Shown here: positions 34,141 to 41,990 of the stretch, piece by piece
Numbering within the stretch: the first letter of the stretch is position 1
How the letters are laid out: each line of letters opens with the position of its first letter
NCBI RefSeq assembly: GCF_900105965.1
Contig: NZ_FNTV01000001.1
Span: 3,038,001 to 3,102,000, forward strand
Reading direction: 5' to 3'
DNA length: 64,000 nucleotides
From: Arthrobacter alpinus
Lineage (GTDB): Bacteria; Actinomycetota; Actinomycetes; Actinomycetales; Micrococcaceae
Notes under the pieces: model-generated
What the model saw: the letters and a program-made list of their open reading frames with translations, nothing else
Database searches by the model: none
What the model was told of the DNA's origin: nothing
Position numbers and translations under genes: made by a program

Positions 34141-35253
34141 TTAGGCGGTGCGGCGGGCGCGTGAGCTGCGAGCCAAGTTCGCCAGAACATCGGCCGTGAC
34201 ATCCCAGTCCATGCAGGCATCCGTGACACTTTGCCCGTAGGTCAGTTCAGCCTCGCCGGCGGCTACCGTTTCCACGTCCAGGCTTTGCGCGCCGCCCACA
34301 AGGAAGCTCTCGAGCATGATCCCGGCAATGGTGTGTGCGGAGTCGTCACCGGATTCAAGTTGGGCGCCGATTTCCAGGGCCACCTCGGCTTGGCGGTGGT
34401 GGCTCTTGCCGGAATTGGCATGGCTTGCATCCACGATCAGGCGGGGGTTGACACCTGCCGCGGTTGCCTTGGCAGAGGCTTCTGCAACGTCCGCAGACTT
34501 GTAGTTGGGGCCCTTGCGCCCGCCGCGGAGGATCACGTGGGTGTCTTGGTTTCCAGCCGTGGTGACGAGAGAGGCCCGGCCGTCCCCGTCGATCCCGAGG
34601 AATGACTGCTCAGCGCTAGCGGCGTTGCAAGCGTCCAGGGAAACCTGCAGATCACCGTCGGTCCCGTTCTTGAAGCCCACCGGCATGGAGAGGCCGGAGG
34701 TCAGCTGGCGGTGGATTTGGCTTTCGGTGGTGCGGGCACCGATGGCACCCCAGGAGATGAGATCGGCAGTGTATTGCGGGCTGATCGGTTCCAGGAATTC
34801 GGTTCCCGTTGGCATACCCAGCCTGGCCACGTCCAGCAGGAACTCCCTCGCCATTTCCAGGCCCTTGGCAACATCGTGACTGCCGTCCAAATTGGGATCG
34901 TTGATCAGACCCTTCCAGCCCACGGTGGTGCGTGGCTTTTCGAAGTAGGCCCGCATGACTATCAGCAGGTCTTCTTCATGCTCCTTGGCCGTTGCGGCCA
35001 GGCGGCGGGCGTATTCCAGACCGGCAGCCGGATCATGAATGGAGCAAGGACCCACCACGACCAGGAGACGGTCATCGAGCCCGTCCATGACGGCGCGGAC
35101 CTGATCACGGCCGCGTTCGACGACGTTGCTTGTGGCGGCGTCCAGCGGCAGCTTCTCTGAAAGATCCGCGGGCGAGGGCAGTTCGGTGAACCGGCTGACG
35201 CGCAGGTTGGCGGTGGAATGCGCGGCGGCGGGAATGGCTTCTGTGACGCTCAT
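34141..35253 (-). CDS. DAHP synthase, class I (AroF/AroG type)
   Basis: This is a 370-residue 3-deoxy-7-phosphoheptulonate synthase, the first step of the shikimate pathway, condensing phosphoenolpyruvate and erythrose 4-phosphate. Class I motifs: VVGPCSIHD, YFEKPRTTVGWKGL, GFKNGTDG, RGGRKGPNY, DASHANSGK. ATG 35253 is preceded by AAAGGAA. The leader carries a short peptide gene with Trp-Tyr-Ala-Tyr-Phe and overlapping hairpins, so expression is probably controlled by attenuation in response to aromatic amino acids. Confidence 0.9.
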   Translation of the reverse strand: MSVTEAIPAAAHSTANLRVSRFTELPSPADLSEKLPLDAATSNVVERGRDQVRAVMDGLDDRLLVVVGPCSIHDPAAGLEYARRLAATAKEHEEDLLIVMRAYFEKPRTTVGWKGLINDPNLDGSHDVAKGLEMAREFLLDVARLGMPTGTEFLEPISPQYTADLISWGAIGARTTESQIHRQLTSGLSMPVGFKNGTDGDLQVSLDACNAASAEQSFLGIDGDGRASLVTTAGNQDTHVILRGGRKGPNYKSADVAEASAKATAAGVNPRLIVDASHANSGKSHHRQAEVALEIGAQLESGDDSAHTIAGIMLESFLVGGAQSLDVETVAAGEAELTYGQSVTDACMDWDVTADVLANLARSSRARRTA

Positions 35254-35317
35254 GGGGGTGGTTCCTTTGGATGAGGGCTGGGAGCGAGCCCGCATCGGAG
35301 CCCGCCGGAAATGGCGA

Positions 35318-35404
35318 AGGACAGAGAAAAAGATTCTCTGTCCTGTTGGCTCTGAAGGAAGGTTGGATGCGTGTCAGTTAGACGCGGGCCCCTCCAGAGC
35401 CAAC
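35318..35404 (-). promoter_or_regulatory. Attenuator hairpins in DAHP synthase leader
   Basis: On the transcript, GUUGGCUCUG (35404-35395, inside the leader peptide codons) can pair with CAGAGCCAAC (35354-35345). Next to it an 11-bp stem AGGACAGAGAA (35344-35334) pairs with 35328-35318. CAGAG of the second arm is also complementary to CUCUG of the last arm, allowing alternative folding. No terminal U tract is visible, so the switch might act on translation or Rho rather than intrinsic termination. Confidence 0.6.
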
Positions 35405-35433
35405 GAAAAATACGCATACCAACGGTTTGTCAT
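35374..35433 (-). CDS. Aromatic leader peptide of DAHP synthase
   Basis: This is a 19-codon open frame encoding MTNRWYAYFSLALEGPASN, 120 bases upstream of the DAHP synthase start. Four aromatic residues (Trp5, Tyr6, Tyr8, Phe9) in five positions are hardly chance. The codons after them form one arm of the leader hairpin, as in ribosome-mediated attenuation. Similar aromatic leaders precede DAHP synthase genes in corynebacteria (aroR). Upstream GGTGTGG is a weak ribosome site. Confidence 0.75.
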   Translation of the reverse strand: MTNRWYAYFSLALEGPASN

Positions 35434-35454
35434 GCCCACACCATACGCCTGAAA

Positions 35455-36465
35455 TTATCCGGCCAGCAAATCGGCCACGTAATGGAGCTGCCGCAGCCGG
35501 TGATGCTCCTGCCCGCCTTCGTGGTTATTAAAGCGGTAATACTCCATCTCCTTGACCGGCGGCTGGGGTGTGGCGGTGCCGTAATTGTTGAAGGAGGCAT
35601 ACACCGTGGAGGGCGGGCAAACGTCATCCATCCCCGCACAGGAGTAGAGGGCCGGAACGGTGCAGCGGCCGGCGAAGTGGACGCCGTCGTAATAATTCAG
35701 GACATCGAGAACGCTGTCGTAGGAGGTGCGGTGGCGGTTCAGGAAGGACGCGATTTCCGGATATGGCCCCCGCGGAGCAATGTCAATGGAGCGGGGGAAA
35801 TCCTGCAGGAACGGAACATCGGCCATGAGGGCGATGACGCCGTCGAGCCTTCCGGCCGTGAGGCCTGCAGCGGCAATGGCCAGGCCACCGCCCTGGCTGA
35901 TGCCGGTCACTAACACCTTTGCGGCATCCACTTCGGAGTGGCTTTGGGCGGCCTCAATGGCACGGAAGGCATCAACATAGACGCGTCGGTAGTAGTAACT
36001 TTCGCGAGAATTGACGCCGCGAGTCATGAGGCCCGGGTATGCCACATCGCCGGCGGACGGATGCGGATCGGCGGTCTCCCCCAAGAGACCTCCATAGCCC
36101 TGGCCGCGGGTGTCCATGATGAAATGCGCGTAACCGGCCTGAGCCCATGCGGTGTCCTGTTGAATCAGGCCGCGACCGCCCGAATAGCCAATGAATTGCA
36201 CTACGACCGGGAGCCTTTCCCCGGCAATCCGGTTCGAGGGGAGGTGCAACCAAGCCTTGATCGGGGCGCCGTCGAACCCTGCGAAGGTGACATCAAAGCT
36301 GTCGATGACCGTCAGGAGATTCTCCGTCGGGGTGAAACTTGCCGCGAGAGGAAAGGCGCGTGCTACGGCGATGGTTTCATCCCAGTAGCCCTCAAAGTCC
36401 GTTGGCTCCGTGGCGCTGGAGGTGTACGTGGGGAGTTGATCAACTGGCATATCAAAGAGCGGCAT
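35455..36465 (-). CDS. Acetylxylan esterase / CE7 family
   Basis: This is a 336-residue alpha/beta hydrolase of carbohydrate esterase family 7 (acetylxylan esterase, cephalosporin C deacetylase). It shows the RGQG motif in DTRGQGYGG, nucleophile S190 in GISQGGG, D280 in AGMDDVCPPST and H315 in FNNHEGG. CE7 enzymes are usually cytoplasmic and remove acetyl groups from imported oligosaccharides; no signal peptide is seen. It ends 22 bases before the DAHP synthase leader peptide but functionally belongs to the sugar locus. Confidence 0.9.
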   Translation of the reverse strand: MPLFDMPVDQLPTYTSSATEPTDFEGYWDETIAVARAFPLAASFTPTENLLTVIDSFDVTFAGFDGAPIKAWLHLPSNRIAGERLPVVVQFIGYSGGRGLIQQDTAWAQAGYAHFIMDTRGQGYGGLLGETADPHPSAGDVAYPGLMTRGVNSRESYYYRRVYVDAFRAIEAAQSHSEVDAAKVLVTGISQGGGLAIAAAGLTAGRLDGVIALMADVPFLQDFPRSIDIAPRGPYPEIASFLNRHRTSYDSVLDVLNYYDGVHFAGRCTVPALYSCAGMDDVCPPSTVYASFNNYGTATPQPPVKEMEYYRFNNHEGGQEHHRLRQLHYVADLLAG

Positions 36466-36799
36466 GGCTCGGAATCCGTTTCAGTCGGGGTCCGGCGTCT
36501 GCTCCGGACAGGCTCACTGGACATCCTATGTCCTTCGCGGTGCGGGTTCGGCAAGTCCCCCTATCTCGGCGAAGGGGAAAACACGCGCGCACATCCACAT
36601 GGAAAGGATGACGCACGACACAATATGGCAACGCTTCCCGGTTTGGGCAGAATTACGGTTATCCAAGTAGGTTAGACATTATAGATGGTTACAATTCCGT
36701 CCAGCCAAACGCGAATTGAACATCAATTATGAATGCTAATTCGTTGAGTTGAGAGGCTGCCCGTGCACGATGTTTTCTGCGTTGCACCACAGGTGAACA
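36466..36799. other. Divergent control region CE7/LacI
   Basis: This 334-base region between divergent CE7 and LacI genes is AT-richer near 36660-36750. A loose inverted repeat CGAATT (36712-36717) and AATTCG (36738-36743) is present, but neither of the two operator types of the locus. AGGTGA just before 36800 is a ribosome site. I see no credible gene. Confidence 0.45.
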
Positions 36800-37927
36800 A
36801 TGCTTTCCGAAAAGCCTTCATCAGCTCCCCCATGCGTGGTCACCTCACAGCTCTCGCAAGATTCAGTCATGACGCCTGCTGAGGGCCCGGTGAGCAGGCC
36901 GGCAACAATCCGTGAGGTTGCCGCTTTGGCGGGGGTTTCGCATCAGACAGTGTCTCGATTCTTGAACCAGGACACCAGCATGCGCCCGGCTACCATCGAG
37001 AAAATCAAGATAGCGATGGCGGAGCTCCATTACTCGCCCAACCTGGCGGCCAGGGCTCTTCGTTCTCGTCAAAATTACCGCGTTGTTGTGGTCCTGCCAG
37101 AGGCTTCCCAATATGTTCCCATCCGGGTCCTCAATGGCGCCGCAAAGGCGGCCCATCTCGCGGGATACCGTGTGGATGTGGTGGCCTTGGAGGGCACGGC
37201 CAAGGAGCGCATGGAAAGTATCGCCACCTTGTTGGCGGGAGCCGATTTGGCTGGAGTGCTCTCCTTCGCCCCGCTGCCGCCGGAAGCTCTAGGCGGTGCG
37301 GAACTTGTCACGAGAGTGCCAATCGTGGTGGCCGGTGCCTATGATGACAAAATGAGAGCCAGCGGCACTTTTGCCAACGGTAAGGCCACCATCAAAATAA
37401 TGGAGTACTTGCACGGTTTAGGTCACCGAAATTTCTTCCACGTTGCGGGCCCCTTGGACTGGATTTCAGCCAGAAATCGCAAAGATGCTTACGAATTTGC
37501 AATTGCTGACCTTGGATTACACTCGCATGGAATTGCCCGGGGGGATTGGAGCTCGAAATCCGGTTACCTCGCCGCTAGCCAAATCATGGCTTCCCCTGAT
37601 GTTACGGCCGTGGTCGTTGCCAACGATCATATGGCCTTCGGGGTTATGCGGGCCCTTCACGAAAATGGGATCGCAGTACCCACTACGGTGAGTGTCTTTG
37701 GTTGGGATGATCTGGCCGAATCTGAGTACTTCATGCCTTCCCTTTCCAGCGTCCACATGGACTTGGAAACCCAAGGCTCCATCGGAATGAAACGTTTAAT
37801 AGCCCTCATGCGCGGCGAAAATTTGGCACCAGAACTCTTGTCGGAGCCGACCATGGAGCTGGTTCTTCGCGAATCCTGCGGCCCGGTAAGACCAAGTTCC
37901 CAAGGTTTAACCATCCCGACCAGTTAG
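36800..37927 (+). CDS. LacI-family regulator (HQT-type recognition helix)
   Basis: This is a 375-residue LacI-family protein (352 if started at ATG 36869). The helix-turn-helix TIREVAALAGVSHQTVSRFLN is strikingly close to E. coli LacI, with His-Gln-Thr at the recognition positions occupied by Tyr-Gln-Thr there. The effector domain follows (VVVLPEASQYVPIRVLNGA, GLGHRNFFHVAGPLDW). LacI prefers GTGAGCGCTCAC-like sites, so the two GTGANCGNTCAC palindromes at 44.5 kb are its likely targets. It is divergent from CE7. Confidence 0.9.
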   Translation: MLSEKPSSAPPCVVTSQLSQDSVMTPAEGPVSRPATIREVAALAGVSHQTVSRFLNQDTSMRPATIEKIKIAMAELHYSPNLAARALRSRQNYRVVVVLPEASQYVPIRVLNGAAKAAHLAGYRVDVVALEGTAKERMESIATLLAGADLAGVLSFAPLPPEALGGAELVTRVPIVVAGAYDDKMRASGTFANGKATIKIMEYLHGLGHRNFFHVAGPLDWISARNRKDAYEFAIADLGLHSHGIARGDWSSKSGYLAASQIMASPDVTAVVVANDHMAFGVMRALHENGIAVPTTVSVFGWDDLAESEYFMPSLSSVHMDLETQGSIGMKRLIALMRGENLAPELLSEPTMELVLRESCGPVRPSSQGLTIPTS

Positions 37928-37989
37928 CGGCCCATGGTGGTTGAATTCCTCGCCAAACCCACCGGCGAAACTGCCTCACCTGTGAAGAA

Positions 37990-38060
37990 GGGAAGGGTCT
38001 TGGTGAGTACGCGTAGCCAGTTCACCAGCCGCGTTTCCTCACCAAGCCCCTTCCCTAATT
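37990..38060 (+). terminator. Rho-independent terminator
   Basis: An 18-bp stem with one mismatch (37990-38007 with 38038-38055) and a 30-base loop is followed by TAATTTTT. It ends the LacI transcript and faces the end of the permease operon. Confidence 0.75.
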
Positions 38061-38072
38061 TTTGGAAACGAC

Positions 38073-39014
38073 CTACTTGATGCCCGTGGTGGCGATGCCC
38101 TTGATCAGGAACCGCTGACCAAAGAGGAAGACCAAGAACACCGGCAAGAGGGACACGATTGACATGGCAAACAAGGAGCCCCAGCTGGTGCCGGCCTGGG
38201 AGTCAACGAAGGCCCGCAATGCCACCGGAACCGTGAACATATCCGGATCCGTCAAGTAAATCAGCGCGCCGAAGAAATCATTCCACGTCCAAATGAAGGT
38301 GAAGATCGTGGTGGTGGCCAAGGCCGGAACCATGAGCGGCAGGATGACGCGGAGGAAGATGCGGGGGTGGCCGGCGCCATCGATCCTGGCAGCTTCATCG
38401 AGATCCTTGGGGATGCCGCGAATGAACTGCACCATCAAGAACACAAAGAAGGCGTCCGTGGCCAACAGCTTGGGCACAATCAGGGGCCAGAATGTATTAA
38501 CCCAGCCGATCTGCGAGAAAAGCACATACTGAGGCACAATCACCACATGGAATGGCAGCATGATGGTCAGCAACATGATGCCGAAGAATATCTTGCTGGC
38601 GGTGAACTTCAACCGGGCAAAGGCATACGCAGCCATGGAGCAGGAGATCAGGTTTCCAAGGATGGACCCGATCACCACAATCGCCGAATTGAGCATGTAG
38701 TGACCGAACGGATGTGTCAATGCCGACCAACCGCTGGTGTAGTTGCTCATATCCAGCTCACTCAACCACAGCCCTGGATCTTTGAAGATGAGCTCGTTGG
38801 GTCGCACCGATGAAACCACCATCCACAACAGCGGATAGATCATCACGGCACCGCACACAATGAGGACCAGATGCTTCACCATGGCTCGGGTGCGGGCCTT
38901 GCGGCTATAGGACAAGGTCCCCCGGGACTCACGGACCTTTTCTTTCCTGCTCTTGGGCGCTTTCGGCGCTGCGGGAATGGCCGGAGTTTCAGAGACAGTT
39001 TGCAGATTAGTCAT
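38073..39014 (-). CDS. Carbohydrate ABC permease, MalG-type
   Basis: This is a 313-residue membrane subunit. A cytoplasmic N terminus of about 40 residues rich in Pro, Lys and Arg is followed by six membrane helices and the EAA loop EAARIDGAGHPRIFLRVILPLM. The start ATG 39014 overlaps the MalF-type gene by 8 bases; the longer open frame to 39293 is antisense noise. This is the only MalG-type gene of the sugar-acid locus, although four binding proteins are present. An ATPase is absent. Confidence 0.9.
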   Translation of the reverse strand: MTNLQTVSETPAIPAAPKAPKSRKEKVRESRGTLSYSRKARTRAMVKHLVLIVCGAVMIYPLLWMVVSSVRPNELIFKDPGLWLSELDMSNYTSGWSALTHPFGHYMLNSAIVVIGSILGNLISCSMAAYAFARLKFTASKIFFGIMLLTIMLPFHVVIVPQYVLFSQIGWVNTFWPLIVPKLLATDAFFVFLMVQFIRGIPKDLDEAARIDGAGHPRIFLRVILPLMVPALATTTIFTFIWTWNDFFGALIYLTDPDMFTVPVALRAFVDSQAGTSWGSLFAMSIVSLLPVFLVFLFGQRFLIKGIATTGIK

Positions 39015-39951
39015 CGTAGAACACCCAATACTTAGACGCGACGAAGTTGATGGCGGTAAAGGCACCGATGATGACCAGCAAAACCCATGCCATGGCGGAT
39101 GCGTAACCCATGTCGAACTGCCCAAATCCCTTTTGGTAAAGGTACAAAGTGAAGAACATGGTCGAATCGGATGGGCCGCCACTGCCGCCGGAAACGATGA
39201 ATGCCTGAGTAAAGGACTGGAAAGCACCAATGATCTGCAGGACCAAGTTGAAGAAGATAATGGGGCTGAGCAGCGGGACTGTGATCTTGACAAATTTTTG
39301 CCAAGCCGAGGCGCCGTCCACTTCAGCCGCCTCGTAGTACATGGCAGGGATCTGTCGCAAGCCGGCCAGGAAGATGATCATGGGGGCACCAAACGTCCAC
39401 ACGTGCAAAAGGATGATTGACCCAAGGGCTGTGTTGGGATCAGAAATCCATCCAGGCCCTTCGATGCCAACCATGGCCAGGAGCTGGTTGACCAGCCCCG
39501 TGGTGCCGAAGATCTGCTTCCACAAGATGGCGATCGCCACGGAACCGCCCAAGAGGGACGGCAGGTAAAAAACCGAACGGTAGAAAGGCAATCCGCGAAT
39601 TCCCTTATCCAGGACGAGCGCAATCAATAGCGCCACGGCCAACTGGATGGGGACTCCCACCAGAACATATGTAAAGGTGACCCCGAGCGAATTATGCAGC
39701 CGGGTATCCCGGAGCATGCGCGCAAAATTCTCCAGTCCAACCCAGTTGGGCGCCTGCAGCAGGTTGTAGTCAGTGAATGACAGGTACAACGAGGCCATCA
39801 TGGGACCTATGGTGATGAAAACCAGCCCTATGAGCCACGGCAAGAGGAAGATGTAGGCGGCTTTATTGTCTCGCCGGTCATCCCTCTTCTCGGCTGCGGT
39901 CTTAGGGCCGGTGCGGCGCTTTATCTTGGAGAGTTCACCCAGCGCACTCAT
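39007..39951 (-). CDS. Carbohydrate ABC permease, MalF-type
   Basis: This is a 314-residue membrane subunit with six helices and the EAA loop EAAEVDGASAWQKFVKITVPLLS. GGAGGT stands 6 bases upstream of ATG 39951, and the start also overlaps the stop of a 27-codon upstream frame (ATGA). It pairs with the MalG-type subunit. The pair probably serves several or all of the four related binding proteins encoded at 43-52 kb; that is inferred from the absence of any other permease in the locus. Confidence 0.9.
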   Translation of the reverse strand: MSALGELSKIKRRTGPKTAAEKRDDRRDNKAAYIFLLPWLIGLVFITIGPMMASLYLSFTDYNLLQAPNWVGLENFARMLRDTRLHNSLGVTFTYVLVGVPIQLAVALLIALVLDKGIRGLPFYRSVFYLPSLLGGSVAIAILWKQIFGTTGLVNQLLAMVGIEGPGWISDPNTALGSIILLHVWTFGAPMIIFLAGLRQIPAMYYEAAEVDGASAWQKFVKITVPLLSPIIFFNLVLQIIGAFQSFTQAFIVSGGSGGPSDSTMFFTLYLYQKGFGQFDMGYASAMAWVLLVIIGAFTAINFVASKYWVFYDD

Positions 39952-40031
39952 GGCCGGACCTCCATTTGCGCTATTCCGGCCTCGATCATGCGTGCGATGC
40001 AGCCACCAACGCGTTGGTCATGAACCAGCAT
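39948..40031 (-). CDS. 27-codon upstream ORF coupled to permease
   Basis: This is a short frame, MLVHDQRVGGCIARMIEAGI and on to MEVRP, that begins 8 bases after a near-perfect ribosome site AAAGGAGG. Its TGA overlaps the ATG of the MalF-type permease. The geometry is that of translational coupling: ribosomes loaded at the strong site would be handed to the permease start. I recognise no peptide family, and it has no run of a single amino acid that would indicate attenuation. Confidence 0.5.
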   Translation of the reverse strand: MLVHDQRVGGCIARMIEAGIAQMEVRP

Positions 40032-40172
40032 GCGAACCTCCTTTGGTTTCATGTCGGGGAAATTGACGGTTATTTACTACGTTCAATAGGTGCGTGCGTG
40101 AAGGCCGGTTGCCAGCCAGTGGGAATCCCTAAAACGAGATCCACGCCACAAAATCCAAGTGACTTAATCCAA

Positions 40173-40186
40173 AGTAAACGTTTTCT
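40173..40186. promoter_or_regulatory. LacI-type operator, copy of 44598 site
   Basis: AGTAAACGTTTTCT is identical to 44598-44611: near-palindromic, CG centre, one mismatched pair. It is the first part of a 60-bp block duplicated at 44598-44657. Confidence 0.7.
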
Positions 40187-40214
40187 CGACGCCTGTACAG
40201 CCCATTTGGGTAAA

Positions 40215-40236
40215 TTTAAGAAAACGCTTTCTTAAA
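40215..40236. promoter_or_regulatory. LacI-type operator, 22-bp palindrome
   Basis: This 22-bp palindrome with core AAGAAAACGCTTTCTT has a single mismatched pair next to the centre; arms extend to TTTAA/TTAAA. It belongs to the same class as the sites at 44644, 49426 and 61408. It lies 264 bases upstream of the permease start and 10 bases after the cupin stop. Confidence 0.75.
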
Positions 40237-40245
40237 CTGTAGGAT

Positions 40246-41025
40246 TCACAGCGCCAAGTCCTGCATGCTCACCGGCAGGCCGGATACCTGCCCGGGGCCC
40301 CAGGTTTGCAAGAACCCGCACATTCCCAGGCCGAACACCTCGGACGTTGGCGAGGCTCGCCCCACGGCGGCTCTAGCGAAGTGAGCGTACCGCCCTGCCG
40401 CCAGCTCTGTGAGGTAGGCCTCGGTGTCGGCTGCCTCCGCGGCCACCCGCCCTTCCCACAGTTCACGCCACTGCGGTACGTGAGCTCGAATTAGCCGGAC
40501 AGCCTGGGCATGAAATTCCTCGACCGGACGCCAATCGCCAGCCAGTGCCGCGTTCTTTAGTCTCTGATACCCAATCATGGCCGCATCCCGCCTAGCCAGC
40601 GCCGCGCGTTCCCCTGCACCCACCGGCAGTTGCGCCGTGCGTCGGTAGCCTTCGGGATCCGCCAAGATTTCAGGCAGAAATGTCAGGACGGCATCTCCAG
40701 CCTCTGGAAGGCCCGAATTCTGCATGACGACCAGCAGATCCAGATTCCCGTCATTGATCAGCCGATGAATGGTGCCGGGACTAAACCACAGCAGGTCCCC
40801 CACCGCCAGGTCGTGCACGTCGCAGGCCCCGGAGCGCAGCGTTTCCACCCGTCCTTGCCCTCCAACCACCAGGTAGGCCTCTGTGGAGGCAGTGTGCATG
40901 TGGGGAGCTCCCCCGCACAGCCCGTCGGCCGCTTCCCAATCGTAAACAGCAAGCCGCGTCAGTGCCGTGCCACCAGGAAAGAACGGCACCTCTTCTTCGA
41001 TCGATTCCTCTTCCTCACCCATCAC
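40246..41025 (-). CDS. Cupin-domain protein with C-terminal extension
   Basis: This 259-residue protein has an N-terminal single cupin barrel with candidate metal ligands H42, H44, E49 and H87 (PHMHTASTE, PGTIHRLIN). An alpha-helical region of about 140 residues follows, for which I know no domain. Cupins of this type isomerise, epimerise or oxidise sugars and sugar acids, or act as lyases. It overlaps the DUF6807 gene by 4 bases and is the last gene before the permeases. Confidence 0.8.
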   Translation of the reverse strand: MMGEEEESIEEEVPFFPGGTALTRLAVYDWEAADGLCGGAPHMHTASTEAYLVVGGQGRVETLRSGACDVHDLAVGDLLWFSPGTIHRLINDGNLDLLVVMQNSGLPEAGDAVLTFLPEILADPEGYRRTAQLPVGAGERAALARRDAAMIGYQRLKNAALAGDWRPVEEFHAQAVRLIRAHVPQWRELWEGRVAAEAADTEAYLTELAAGRYAHFARAAVGRASPTSEVFGLGMCGFLQTWGPGQVSGLPVSMQDLAL

Positions 41026-41990
41026 ATCTGCACCGTGCCGACCACGCCCTGCAATTCCGAGGTGGCTGTCTCGGCTAGTCGGGCAAGCCGGGCGGAATCG
41101 GATGCACCGTCGGCAATCACCATGGCATATCGGTTGTTCATCGTGGTTTCAGCGGCGAAGACCACCTCGGCACTGAAGAACGGAGCGGGGCCCATGCACG
41201 CGAACGGCTCGGATCGGGTAAACCATTCCGGTGGATGCTGGGCATTGCGGGCATCGTCCACCATGAGGATCGTCGACACTTTGTCGGTCTCGTCATGCTG
41301 GCCAACAAACGCCAGCCATGGGGCTCTGGTACCCCGAAGCTCCTCGCCTGCCTCCCCGTTCGGCCCTATGATCGCACCACCTGTGAATGACCTCGGCCCC
41401 CGCCAAAACAAGCCGCCATAGCCGGCATTTTCCCGCCCCTCGGTGGTGGGGGAACCAATGGCGATGTCCTGGCCGGAGATGTTGCGCATTCGGGTTTCAA
41501 ACACCAGGGTCCAAGACTCCCCTTCGGCACTGGGCACCAGCCCGAACGTGCGAGTCTCGCCCACCACCTCCTCGCCGGACTGCGTCAGCCACATCAGACG
41601 ATGCGAAAACGTGAACCGTCCACCAGAGATTCCGCACTCGAGGATTTCGATGTGGTCCATGCGGCCATTGTTGGGCAGCCACTGATAATCATGGCCCTTG
41701 CGGTAGCTGGGCCCACCCCAGAAATTGTCGTCCCCGAAATGCGGCAGCGACCAGGCCAGGCCCTTGTGCCACAAATGGTCGTGAGGGCGGTAGATGGTGA
41801 CGTCGCTGCCGCACGGGGTACGCAGGGGATGGAAATACGGCCGGGGTGACTCGGTCAGGGCATCGGTGGCTCGAAAGGTGTAGTTGGCCACGCTCGTGCC
41901 GTTCAACGTGACCTCAACAGAATCAGTGGTGAGTTTCCAATCCAGCACATGGACTGGATTGTCTTTTAGCTGCTCTTGTGCGAAATTCAT
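41022..41990 (-). CDS. DUF6807 (PmoA-like) protein
   Basis: This 322-residue protein of the family annotated 'PmoA' (DUF6807) is unrelated to the copper methane monooxygenase subunit. Family landmarks: PRPYFHPLRTPCGSDVTIYRPHDHLWHKGL, WGGPSYRKGHDYQW, GYGGLFWRGPRSF. Many conserved His suggest a metal-dependent or acid-base catalyst on carbohydrates, but the reaction is not established. It overlaps both the dehydrogenase gene upstream and the cupin gene downstream by 4 bases. In the second copy in this locus it is fused to the dehydrogenase. Confidence 0.85.
   Translation of the reverse strand: MNFAQEQLKDNPVHVLDWKLTTDSVEVTLNGTSVANYTFRATDALTESPRPYFHPLRTPCGSDVTIYRPHDHLWHKGLAWSLPHFGDDNFWGGPSYRKGHDYQWLPNNGRMDHIEILECGISGGRFTFSHRLMWLTQSGEEVVGETRTFGLVPSAEGESWTLVFETRMRNISGQDIAIGSPTTEGRENAGYGGLFWRGPRSFTGGAIIGPNGEAGEELRGTRAPWLAFVGQHDETDKVSTILMVDDARNAQHPPEWFTRSEPFACMGPAPFFSAEVVFAAETTMNNRYAMVIADGASDSARLARLAETATSELQGVVGTVQM

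Larger units (their letters stand above)
39952..40245. other. Leader between cupin and permease genes
   Basis: This 294-base gap inside an otherwise same-strand gene group contains the coupled small frame (39948-40031) and the 60-bp operator block (40173-40232). The remainder, 40032-40172, holds only the AAAGGAGG site and no recognisable element. Confidence 0.5.

Noticed and set aside
35318..35344. Intrinsic terminator in the DAHP synthase leader
   Set aside because: The 11-bp stem is strong but its U run is in the loop rather than after the stem, so I record it as part of an attenuator without calling a Rho-independent terminator.
41022..41990. Methane monooxygenase subunit (PmoA) as suggested by the family name
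   Set aside because: No membrane helices or copper-site residues of particulate methane monooxygenase are present; DUF6807 proteins share only the label.
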